64,000 nt of DNA from Cellulosilyticum lentocellum DSM 5427. GTDB lineage: Bacteria > Bacillota > Clostridia > Lachnospirales > Cellulosilyticaceae. Shown piece by piece: positions 1 through 7,383 of this stretch. Position numbers and translations under genes: made by a program. The notes beneath the pieces are model-generated. The model ran no database searches. It was not told the origin of the DNA and saw nothing but the letters and a program-made list of their open reading frames with translations. Position 1 is the first letter of the stretch. Each line of letters starts with the position of its first letter. The stretch lies in the NCBI RefSeq assembly GCF_000178835.2, contig NC_015275.1:1261001-1325000 (forward strand). The letters are read 5' to 3'.

Positions 1-275
1 TCATGAGCTAACTGAAGCTCTGGATTATCTTCATGGATAGCAGCAGTATAAACGATAAGATCTACATCATCAGCAATATTATTTTTATCATGGCCGTAAT
101 AAATAGTAAGGCCTAAATCTTCAAGGTGTTTAGTTGTTATTGAGGCCTTCATATCAGAGCCTGTTACCTCATAACCTTTATAATGAACAATTTCAGCTAG
201 CCCGCTCATGCTAATGCCACCGATGCCGATAAAATGTATTTTCTTCTTACCTATTAAAGAATTGATGTTTGACAT
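1..275 (-). CDS. murC: UDP-N-acetylmuramate--L-alanine ligase MurC, N-terminal part
   Basis: MurC adds L-alanine to UDP-MurNAc in the cytoplasm, the first amino-acid step of peptidoglycan precursor synthesis. About 91 codons are visible before the window edge cuts the gene. After [12 protein letters not shown] the translation reads [17 protein letters not shown], the glycine-rich UDP-binding loop of the Mur ligases, followed by a GSDMK segment typical of MurC. The ATG at 273-275 has a GAAAGGAC ribosome site just upstream. The gene is divergent from purR, with both promoters in the 213-bp gap. The call rests on the N-terminal domain only, since the ATP-binding domain lies outside the window. 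Confidence 0.93.
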   Translation of the reverse strand, partial: MSNINSLIGKKKIHFIGIGGISMSGLAEIVHYKGYEVTGSDMKASITTKHLEDLGLTIYYGHDKNNIADDVDLIVYTAAIHEDNPELQLAH

Positions 276-488
276 AGTATTAGTCCTTTCAATGAATAAA
301 TTATTATTCTTTAAAAATGATGCCTTATATCATATTATGCATCATATTATTTTATAATTATATACCAAGAATAAAATAATAAACAAATTTTTTTTGAAAG
401 GTGAATGTTTTTCATGTAATGCTTTTAAATATTCGGTTTTGTGTTTATAATAGAAGAAAGCAATTTAGCTTAGAAAAGGAGAAATATA
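276..488. promoter_or_regulatory. Divergent murC/purR intergenic promoter region
   Basis: This AT-rich spacer separates two divergent genes. On the plus strand a TATAAT at 446-451 lies about 38 bp before the purR ATG, with a weak TTTTAA at 423-428 as the -35 (17-bp spacing). The purR ribosome site is AAAAGGAG just before 489. I saw no clear PurR-box palindrome by eye. The murC promoter on the minus strand is not distinct enough to place. Confidence 0.45.
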
Positions 489-1298
489 ATGAGAAAAGTA
501 CAAAAGCATGATCGTATTAGTGTGATTACAAATATTCTGACTAATAACCCTAACAAAATTTTTACACTTACTCATTTTTGCAATATATTTGACTGTGCTA
601 AATCTACTATAAGTGAAGATCTTGATGTAGTTAAAGATATCTTTGCACAATATGATTTAGGAAATATAGAAACAATATCAGGTGCAGCAGGGGGGGTATA
701 CTATAATCCATTAATGACTAAAGAGCAGATTAGGGAGTTTACTAATGAACTTTGTGAAATGATTAATCATTCGGAAAGAATTATTCCGGGAGGGTACATT
801 TATACAAATGACTTATTATACTCTCCAACTATTTCTAAAAATATTGGAAGAGCTTTAGCAAGCTTATTTAAGGATGTGGAAGTAGATTATATTATCACGG
901 TAGAAACAAAGGGAATCCCTATTGCTTTGATGACAGCGATGATTTTAAATAAACCAATGGTAGTGGTACGCAATCAAAGTAAGTTAACAGATGGAACTGT
1001 TATTCATATGAATTACATTACAGGAAGTAATCATCGTATAAAAACCATGTGCCTTTCTACAAAAGCAATTAAAAAAGGTTCAAAAGTACTGTTTATTGAT
1101 GACTTTATGAAAGCAGGAGGAACTGCAAAAGGAATTATTGATTTAATGCAAGAATTTGAAGCAGAAATGGTAGGGATAGGTGTTTTAATGGCTACTAAAA
1201 ATCCTGAGAAAAAGGTGGTAGAAGATTTTAAAACACTATTATGGTTAGATACAGTGGATGAGAATAATAAGGTTGTAGATATTTATAATGTAGAGTAG
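489..1298 (+). CDS. purR: Pur operon repressor PurR
   Basis: PurR is a DNA-binding repressor of purine genes that senses PRPP through a phosphoribosyltransferase-like domain. The 269-residue protein has an N-terminal winged helix-turn-helix (about residues 5-75, with FTLTHFCNIFDCAKSTISED) and a C-terminal PRTase fold. The PRPP-binding signature VLFIDDFMKAGG is at residues 200-211. Length is near the family norm of 270-285. In B. subtilis purR is followed by yabJ and spoVG; here glgC-glgD come between purR and spoVG. The start has AAAAGGAG seven bases upstream. PRTase enzymes share the signature, but the fused helix-turn-helix and the gene order favour PurR. Confidence 0.93.
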   Translation: MRKVQKHDRISVITNILTNNPNKIFTLTHFCNIFDCAKSTISEDLDVVKDIFAQYDLGNIETISGAAGGVYYNPLMTKEQIREFTNELCEMINHSERIIPGGYIYTNDLLYSPTISKNIGRALASLFKDVEVDYIITVETKGIPIALMTAMILNKPMVVVRNQSKLTDGTVIHMNYITGSNHRIKTMCLSTKAIKKGSKVLFIDDFMKAGGTAKGIIDLMQEFEAEMVGIGVLMATKNPEKKVVEDFKTLLWLDTVDENNKVVDIYNVE

Positions 1299-1361
1299 AA
1301 GTCAAGTAGAAAAAAAACAGATATTTTTGTTAAATTTTTAAAAATATATATTGATATAATA

Positions 1362-1390
1362 TTGTAAAAAAAATGGGAAAATGGTACAAT
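1362..1390 (+). promoter_or_regulatory. Sigma-A-type promoter for glgC-glgD
   Basis: TTGTAA at 1362-1367 and TACAAT at 1385-1390 are separated by 17 bp. They lie about 70 bp upstream of the glgC start and downstream of purR, so the glycogen pair probably has its own promoter. Judged by eye against the sigma-A consensus. Confidence 0.5.
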
Positions 1391-1457
1391 GCTAATACGC
1401 AACAGGCAAGAAATTATTCAAGAATAAACTCGGCATACAAAAGGTAGGAGGGATTGC

Positions 1458-2723
1458 ATGAATAAGAAAGAAATGATTGCTATGTTATTAGCAGGGGGAC
1501 AAGGAAGCAGGTTGGGCATTCTGACAAAACAGATTGCAAAGCCTGCTGTTATGTTCGGTGGAAAATATAGAATAATAGATTTCCCACTTAGTAACTGTAT
1601 CAACTCAGGCATTGATACAGTAGGTGTGCTCACTCAATATGAACCATTACTTCTAACAAAGCATATAGGAATAGGTATTCCTTGGGATCTAGATAGAAGA
1701 AATGGTGGTGTAACTGTACTACCACCTTTCTTAAAAACGGGAAATGAAGGTTCGTGGTATTCAGGAACAGCTAATGCAATTTATCACAATATTCGTTATA
1801 TCGATGAATATAATCCGGAGTATATATTGGTTCTGTCTGGTGACCATGTTTATAAGATGGATTATAGTGCTATGCTTGAGGAACATAAGAAAAATAATTC
1901 AGATGCCACTATTGCAGTTATTGATGTACCTTTAGAAATTGCTGATCAATTTGGTATTATGAATACAGATGAAACAGGGCGTATTGTGGAATTCGAAGAA
2001 AAGCCTAAACAACCAAAAAGTACTTTGGCTTCTATGGGTATTTATATTTTTACATGGAAGGTACTTAAGGAAGCACTTATAAAAGATAATACTATCCATG
2101 AGCATAGCGATTTTGGAAAACATATTATTCCAGAGATGATTAATGGAGAGAAAAATGTATTTGCCTATCGTTTCAATGATTATTGGAGGGATATTGGTAC
2201 TATTGAAGCTTACTGGAAAGCAAATATGGAATTAACTGAAACCGTGCCTGTTTTTAATCTTTATGATGAGTTTTGGAAAATTTATACGAATATAGAACAT
2301 CAATTGCCACAATATATAGGAGTCGATGCTATATTAGAGCAATCACTTGTAGCAGAAGGCTGTGAAGTCTATGGTCAAGTTTATAATTCTGTACTAGGAC
2401 CAAGAGTTATTATTGAAGAAGGTGCTGTTGTTAAAAATTCTATTGTTATGGGAGAAACAATAGTAAGAAAAGGGGCTAATTTAGATCACTGTGTGGTTTC
2501 TGAAAAGTCAGAAATAGGTGAGAATACATATATAGGAGTAGGAGAAGCTGTCCCACATGTTACCAAACCACATATTTATTATAGTGGTATAACAGCTATA
2601 GGTGATAACACAGTTATTCCTGACAATGTTAAGATTGGTAAGAACTGTGAAGTTGGTGGTCATACACTACAAGAACACTATGTAAACGGCGAATTAGAAA
2701 GCGGACATTCACTTATTGTGTAG
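1458..2723 (+). CDS. glgC: Glucose-1-phosphate adenylyltransferase, catalytic subunit GlgC
   Basis: GlgC makes ADP-glucose from glucose-1-phosphate and ATP, the committed step of bacterial glycogen synthesis. The 421-residue protein starts with the nucleotidyltransferase motif [16 protein letters not shown], followed by [19 protein letters not shown]. Further on come the substrate motif [10 protein letters not shown], the catalytic-loop motif [10 protein letters not shown] and EFEEKP. A C-terminal left-handed beta-helix of hexapeptide repeats fills about residues 290-410. AGGAGGG precedes the ATG. The next gene, glgD, starts 12 bp after the stop, so the two form an operon. No glycogen synthase or branching enzyme is nearby. 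Confidence 0.95.
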   Translation: MNKKEMIAMLLAGGQGSRLGILTKQIAKPAVMFGGKYRIIDFPLSNCINSGIDTVGVLTQYEPLLLTKHIGIGIPWDLDRRNGGVTVLPPFLKTGNEGSWYSGTANAIYHNIRYIDEYNPEYILVLSGDHVYKMDYSAMLEEHKKNNSDATIAVIDVPLEIADQFGIMNTDETGRIVEFEEKPKQPKSTLASMGIYIFTWKVLKEALIKDNTIHEHSDFGKHIIPEMINGEKNVFAYRFNDYWRDIGTIEAYWKANMELTETVPVFNLYDEFWKIYTNIEHQLPQYIGVDAILEQSLVAEGCEVYGQVYNSVLGPRVIIEEGAVVKNSIVMGETIVRKGANLDHCVVSEKSEIGENTYIGVGEAVPHVTKPHIYYSGITAIGDNTVIPDNVKIGKNCEVGGHTLQEHYVNGELESGHSLIV

Positions 2724-2734
2724 GAGGGGAAAAC

Positions 2735-3844
2735 ATGAGAGCTATCGGAATCATATTAGCGGGTGGAAAAAGGAATTCACTAGGGGTATTAACCAAACAA
2801 AGAAATGTTGCAGCTATGCCTATTGGTGGTTCTTATAGAGCAATTGACTTTGCTTTAAGTAACCTAAGTAATTCAGGGATTAAAAAAGTAGCAGTTATTT
2901 CTCAATATAGTGCGAGATCATTGGCGGATCATATTGGTTCATCTAAATGGTGGGATTTTGGTAGAAAAAAGACAGGACTTTTTTTATTCACACCGACCAT
3001 GCTTAATCAAGAAACCTATGGTTTTAGAGGAACAGCAGATTCTATTTTCCAAAACATTGATTTCCTAAAGAAAAGTAATGAGCCGTATGTTGTTATTACT
3101 TCAGGGGAACAAATTTATAAGATGGATTATGAAAAGATTATTAAGTATCATGAACAACGTAATGCGGACATTACAATCGCATATAAGGATATGAATACGT
3201 ATAATGTAGAAGACTATGGTGTTATTGGGTTAGATGAAAATAAACAAATGATTGACTTTGAAGAAAAACCACTTAACCCACAGTTTACTACCGTTTCCTT
3301 AGGGGTATATGTAATGAGTAGAGAGTTACTCATTAAACTTCTAGAACAACTGGAAGTAGAAGGAAGATACAATTTAGTAAGTGATATTATCATTCGTTAC
3401 CGTAAAAAGCTTAAAATTTATGGTTATCACTTTGAAGGCTATTGGAGGAGAATAAGAGATATTAATGAATTCTATCGCATTAATATGGATTTCTTGACAC
3501 CTGAAGTAAGAAATCTATTCTTTAATACCTACCCTTATATTTATACAAAAGCTAAAGATGAGCCACCAACAAAGTTTAATGTACAAGCTAAAGTGCTTAA
3601 TAGCATTGTTAGTGGAGGTGATATTATTAATGGGCAGGTAGAAAACTCTGTACTTTTTAGAAAAGTATTTATTGGTGAAGGGACAAAGGTTAAAGACTCT
3701 ATCATTATGGAAGGAGCTACCATTGGTAAGGGATGTATCATTGAAAATGCTATTCTAGATAAACAAGTTTTTGTATCTGATGGACAGAAAGTAATTGGAA
3801 CAAAAGACAATATTATTCTTTTGGAAAAAAGAAATATTGTTTAA
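2735..3844 (+). CDS. glgD: Glucose-1-phosphate adenylyltransferase regulatory subunit GlgD
   Basis: GlgD is the weakly active or inactive paralogue that pairs with GlgC in Firmicutes. The 369-residue protein follows the GlgC fold but has lost key motifs. Where GlgC has [10 protein letters not shown] this protein has SGEQIYKMDY, so the catalytic aspartate is replaced. The KPAV segment of GlgC reads NVAAM here. The C-terminal hexapeptide-repeat domain is kept (about residues 280-350). It is translated from AGGAGGGG, 12 bp after glgC. The pairing and degenerate active site support a structural or allosteric role in a GlgC-GlgD complex, which is inferred from the family. Confidence 0.93.
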   Translation: MRAIGIILAGGKRNSLGVLTKQRNVAAMPIGGSYRAIDFALSNLSNSGIKKVAVISQYSARSLADHIGSSKWWDFGRKKTGLFLFTPTMLNQETYGFRGTADSIFQNIDFLKKSNEPYVVITSGEQIYKMDYEKIIKYHEQRNADITIAYKDMNTYNVEDYGVIGLDENKQMIDFEEKPLNPQFTTVSLGVYVMSRELLIKLLEQLEVEGRYNLVSDIIIRYRKKLKIYGYHFEGYWRRIRDINEFYRINMDFLTPEVRNLFFNTYPYIYTKAKDEPPTKFNVQAKVLNSIVSGGDIINGQVENSVLFRKVFIGEGTKVKDSIIMEGATIGKGCIIENAILDKQVFVSDGQKVIGTKDNIILLEKRNIV

Positions 3845-3929
3845 TAACGCTAAAAAAAAGTGATTAAGTTACTAGTATATGTTGTAAATGCCTTATACAT
3901 GATGGAATTATAAGTCAAAATAAAAAATA

Positions 3930-3958
3930 TTGACTATTTCTTAAAAATATCATATAAT
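3930..3958 (+). promoter_or_regulatory. Promoter for spoVG
   Basis: TTGACT at 3930-3935 and TATAAT at 3953-3958, with 17-bp spacing, lie 68 bp before the spoVG start. This looks like a vegetative sigma-A promoter. In B. subtilis spoVG is transcribed by sigma-H; I did not see a convincing sigma-H site here. Confidence 0.55.
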
Positions 3959-4026
3959 TCAAATAATAATACAATATTAATAGGATAGCCAACATGGCAC
4001 TAGTTAATAACAGGGAGGATTTGCTA

Positions 4027-4332
4027 ATGGAAATCACAGATATTAGAGTAAGAAAAATCAATAAGGATGGCAAAATGAAAGCAGTTGTGTCTGTTACTTT
4101 TGATAATGAATTTGTTGTTCATGATATCAAAGTAATTGAAGGGGATAAAGGACGCTTTATTGCAATGCCAAGCCGTAAGACTTTAGATGGGGAGTTCAGA
4201 GATATTGCTCATCCTATTAATTCAGAAACAAGAGATCGTATTCAAAATCAAGTGTTAGAAAAATATGAAATGGTATTATTATCAGATGAGGTTGCTATCG
4301 CTGATGATAGCGATTTAACTGCTGAAGAATAA
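4027..4332 (+). CDS. spoVG: SpoVG, site-specific DNA/RNA-binding regulator
   Basis: SpoVG is a small conserved protein affecting septation and spore cortex formation, and a nucleic-acid-binding regulator in several Firmicutes. The 101-residue protein begins [11 protein letters not shown], the hallmark family start, and carries the conserved MPSRKT and FRDIAHPI segments. I chose the ATG at 4027 because GGGAGG lies seven bases upstream and family members begin at this point; an in-frame ATG at 3994 lacks a ribosome site. Its position between purR and glmU matches B. subtilis. A terminator follows directly. Confidence 0.95.
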   Translation: MEITDIRVRKINKDGKMKAVVSVTFDNEFVVHDIKVIEGDKGRFIAMPSRKTLDGEFRDIAHPINSETRDRIQNQVLEKYEMVLLSDEVAIADDSDLTAEE

Positions 4333-4346
4333 TTACATATGAAGAG

Positions 4347-4380
4347 TGTCCTAAAGGTTATGCTTTTAGGACATTTTTTT
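4347..4380 (+). terminator. Rho-independent terminator after spoVG
   Basis: TGTCCTAAA (4347-4355) pairs with TTTAGGACA (4365-4373) and is followed by a run of T. It separates spoVG from glmU. Confidence 0.85.
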
Positions 4381-4445
4381 GTTGCATAAATGATTATAAA
4401 GTGAGAGAATAGCTTAGAAGTAGAAACGTGAAAGGAAGATTTTAA

Positions 4446-5810
4446 ATGAAAACAAAGGCATTAATTCTAGCAGCTGGTCAAGGCACACGTATGAAATCAA
4501 ATGGTTCAAAAGTACTTCATAAAGTGTTTGGAAAAAGCCTAGTGGAATATCCTATATTAGCAGCAAAAGCAGTAGGAGTAGAAGAGGTTTGTTTAATTGT
4601 AGGACATAAAGCAGAAGATGTTAAAAATGCATTAGGGGAAGATGTAAGCTATGTACTTCAAAAAGAGCAATTAGGAACAGGGCATGCTGTTATGCAAGCT
4701 ATGGACTTTATTGAAAGTGCTGATGAAGTACTTATTTTATGTGGGGATACGCCGTTAGTTACTGGGGAAACTTTACAAGATATGTTAGATTTTCATCATC
4801 ATAATAATAATGCGATTACAGTACTTTCGGCTATGATGGATGACCCAACAGGCTATGGCCGTATTGTAAGAGATGCTAATGGCAATTTGGTAAAAATTGT
4901 TGAACAAAAAGATGCTACTGAAGAAGAAAAAGCAATCAAAGAGATTAATGGTGGTATGTATGCTTTTGACGCGAAACTTCTAAAATATGCTTTATCTAAA
5001 CTTACGAATAATAATGTACAAAACGAGTATTATTTAACTGATACAATCGAAATACTATTAAAAGATGGCCACAAGGTAAATGCTATTGCTACAAGGGAAG
5101 CTGATGACATTGCAGGTGTTAATTCAAGAGTTCAACTAGCAGCTGTAACAGAGGTGATGAAGAAACGTATTAATGAAAAGCATATGGCAAATGGTGTTAC
5201 CTTCATTGATCCGATGAGCACTTATATTGAGTTAGATGTTATTATTGGCAAAGATACCATTATTGAACCAGGCTGTATGCTAGAAGGAAAAACTGCTATT
5301 GGAGAAGGGTGCCGTATTGGTTATCATTCCAAATTAAAAAATACTACTCTAGCAGATCAGGTTGAGGTAGAAATTAGCGTTATAACAGATAGTTTTGTAG
5401 ATGAAGGAACACATGTAGGACCTTTTGCTTATATTAGACCAAATTCTCATATCGGTAAAAATATTAAGGTAGGGGATTTTGTAGAAATTAAAAATGCTAA
5501 TATTGGTGATGGGACTAAAATATCTCATCTGACTTATGTAGGAGATGCTGATGTAGGTAAAAATGTCAACTTTGGCTGTGGCAGTGTAGTTGTTAATTAC
5601 GATGGGCAGAAAAAGCATCGTACAATAATTGGAGACAATGCTTTTATAGGATGTAACACAAATTTAGTATCGCCTGTAACTGTGGAAGATAATGCTTATA
5701 CAGCGGCAGGGTCTACTATTACTAAAACTGTTCCTAAAGATAGCTTAGCTATAGCTAGAGCAAAACAAGAAAACAAGGAAAACTGGGTAGCAAAAAAGCG
5801 ACAAAAATAA
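4446..5810 (+). CDS. glmU: Bifunctional GlmU (GlcN-1-P acetyltransferase / GlcNAc-1-P uridyltransferase)
   Basis: GlmU makes UDP-GlcNAc, the precursor of peptidoglycan and other glycans. The 454 residues match the usual 455-460. The N-terminal uridyltransferase opens with LILAAGQGTRMKS and continues with LVEYPI and CGDTPLV. From about residue 250 a left-handed beta-helix carries the acetyltransferase, with GPFAYIRP, VEIKNA, GCGSVVVNYDG and AAGSTITK. An AAAGGAAG ribosome site precedes the ATG. The order glmU-prs is as in B. subtilis. Both catalytic halves look complete. Confidence 0.97.
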   Translation: MKTKALILAAGQGTRMKSNGSKVLHKVFGKSLVEYPILAAKAVGVEEVCLIVGHKAEDVKNALGEDVSYVLQKEQLGTGHAVMQAMDFIESADEVLILCGDTPLVTGETLQDMLDFHHHNNNAITVLSAMMDDPTGYGRIVRDANGNLVKIVEQKDATEEEKAIKEINGGMYAFDAKLLKYALSKLTNNNVQNEYYLTDTIEILLKDGHKVNAIATREADDIAGVNSRVQLAAVTEVMKKRINEKHMANGVTFIDPMSTYIELDVIIGKDTIIEPGCMLEGKTAIGEGCRIGYHSKLKNTTLADQVEVEISVITDSFVDEGTHVGPFAYIRPNSHIGKNIKVGDFVEIKNANIGDGTKISHLTYVGDADVGKNVNFGCGSVVVNYDGQKKHRTIIGDNAFIGCNTNLVSPVTVEDNAYTAAGSTITKTVPKDSLAIARAKQENKENWVAKKRQK

Positions 5811-5861
5811 GTAAAAAAACAAGAAAAAATTGTTAATTGTCATTAAAATAGTTTGTATGCT

Positions 5862-5889
5862 TTGCATCCTGTATACAATATGATATAAT
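5862..5889 (+). promoter_or_regulatory. Possible promoter for prs
   Basis: TTGCAT at 5862-5867 and TATAAT at 5884-5889, with 16-bp spacing, lie about 45 bp before the prs start. A GTATAC palindrome is in the spacer. Moderate match only. Confidence 0.45.
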
Positions 5890-5934
5890 ATTTTGCGGAA
5901 TACATGGTCTATTATTGAAGGAGGACTCAATCAA

Positions 5935-6891
5935 ATGATTAGAAATTACACTGATATTAAAGTGTTTACTTGTAATGCTCACCCCCAGCTTGCTAAGGAA
6001 ATCGCACAAGGATTAGACGTTACACTTGGTAAATCAGAGGTTATGAAATTTAGTGATGGAGAAATAAGCGTTAAAATTGACGAGAAAGTACGTGGTACCG
6101 ATGTTTATATTATCCAACCAACTTCTACTCCAGCTAATGAACATCTTATGGAATTGCTTATTATGATTGATGCCATGAAACGTGCTTCAGCAGGGCGTAT
6201 TACGGCAGTTATCCCATACTATGGTTATGCAAGACAAGATAGAAAAACAAGAGCTAGAGATCCAATTAGTTCAAAACTTGTAGCAGATATTCTGCAAACA
6301 GCTGGTGCTGACAGAGTACTTACAATGGACTTACACTGCTCACAAATTCAAGGGTTCTTTAACATTCCAGTAGATCATTTAGTAGGTATGCCACTTTTAA
6401 CTAAATACTATGCGGATAAATTTGGTGATCAAACAGAAGATGTAGTGGCTGTATCACCAGACTTAGGTAGTGTGGGTAGAGTCAGATCTTTTGCTACTAA
6501 ACTCGATATACCTTTAGCGATTATTGATAAGAGAAGACCAAAAGCAAATGTATCTGAAATTATGAATATCATTGGTGATGTTAATGGTAAACGCGTTCTC
6601 TTAATTGACGATATGATTGATACAGCAGGAACTATTTGCAATGCTGCAAATGCACTTAAAGAAAGAGGGGCAACAGCTGTATATGCTTGTTGTACACATG
6701 GTGTGCTTTCAGGTCCTGCGTTAGAAAGAATAGAAGCTTCTGCTATTGAAGAATTAGTAGTGCTTAATACAATTGCTATACCAGAAGAGAAAAGAATTGC
6801 AAAAATCAAAGAGATTTCAGTTGCTCCAATTTTTGCAGATGCAATCAGACGCATACACGAAGATTTATCAGTATCTAAATTATTTGATTAG
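5935..6891 (+). CDS. prs: Ribose-phosphate pyrophosphokinase (PRPP synthetase)
   Basis: Prs makes PRPP from ribose-5-phosphate and ATP for purine, pyrimidine, His and Trp synthesis. The 318 residues are the family length. Visible motifs include [11 protein letters not shown], the ATP-binding stretch [29 protein letters not shown], and the PRPP-binding loop [14 protein letters not shown]. The ATG at 5935 has GGAGG about 10 bases upstream; the longer reading frame from 5893 has no ribosome site and adds non-family residues. B. subtilis has ctc next; here a mannanase gene follows after a terminator. Confidence 0.97.
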   Translation: MIRNYTDIKVFTCNAHPQLAKEIAQGLDVTLGKSEVMKFSDGEISVKIDEKVRGTDVYIIQPTSTPANEHLMELLIMIDAMKRASAGRITAVIPYYGYARQDRKTRARDPISSKLVADILQTAGADRVLTMDLHCSQIQGFFNIPVDHLVGMPLLTKYYADKFGDQTEDVVAVSPDLGSVGRVRSFATKLDIPLAIIDKRRPKANVSEIMNIIGDVNGKRVLLIDDMIDTAGTICNAANALKERGATAVYACCTHGVLSGPALERIEASAIEELVVLNTIAIPEEKRIAKIKEISVAPIFADAIRRIHEDLSVSKLFD

Positions 6892-6896
6892 AGTAA

Positions 6897-6932
6897 AGAG
6901 AGGTAGTCCTTTTATGGATTATCTCTTTTTTT
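6897..6932 (+). terminator. Terminator after prs
   Basis: AGAGGTAGTCC (6899-6909) pairs with GGATTATCTCT (6916-6926), including two G-T pairs, and is followed by T7. Confidence 0.8.
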
Positions 6933-7298
6933 ATTAACAGAAAGTATTATTTTATATTGTATATAACATATTTTGAACTGATATAGATAAAAGTACAGCA
7001 ATAAGGAGTGTTACATAGAATATCTCTAAATGCGATAGAATTAATAGCTAACTAATAAAATTTAAGGTTAAAAAAACTAATATTTAATGCAAATAAAGTA
7101 TAATATTAGTTAAAATGAGAGGGGTAATAATAAGAAAGAGTGTAAAGCAAAAAAATCTATGAGGAGGGGGAGGTGTGCTAAGAAATATCCATATTCAAAA
7201 AATGAACATAAATAGTGCTTTAAATATAAAATAATTTACTAATTAAATTAAAAATACCTTACAATTAAAAAACTGATGAGTAAAAAATACTAAATAAT
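6933..7298. other. AT-rich intergenic stretch, no gene seen
   Basis: About 370 bases with no convincing reading frame, RNA gene or repeat. It has a purine-rich patch near 7160 that resembles a ribosome binding site but is not followed by an open frame of useful length. It could hold regulatory DNA for the mannanase, or be the scar of an insertion that replaced ctc. Confidence 0.4.
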
Positions 7299-7332
7299 TT
7301 AGAAAAATATATTTAAAAATATATTTTTCTAA
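7299..7332. repeat. Perfect 16-bp inverted repeat over the mannanase promoter
   Basis: TTAGAAAAATATATTT (7299-7314) and its exact reverse complement (7317-7332) are separated by only two bases. The right arm overlaps the expected -35 of the promoter at 7347-7352. The near-zero spacer makes it a better protein-binding palindrome than an RNA hairpin. Confidence 0.7.
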
Positions 7333-7343
7333 CTAATAATATG

Positions 7344-7352
7344 TGATATAAT
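7344..7352 (+). promoter_or_regulatory. Extended -10 promoter of the GH26 gene
   Basis: TGATATAAT reads as an extended -10 (TG, one base, TATAAT at 7347-7352). The -35 position falls in the inverted repeat and is a poor match. The arrangement suits an activator- or repressor-controlled promoter. Confidence 0.5.
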
Positions 7353-7383
7353 GCATTTAAACATATAGAAGGGGGTATTTTAA

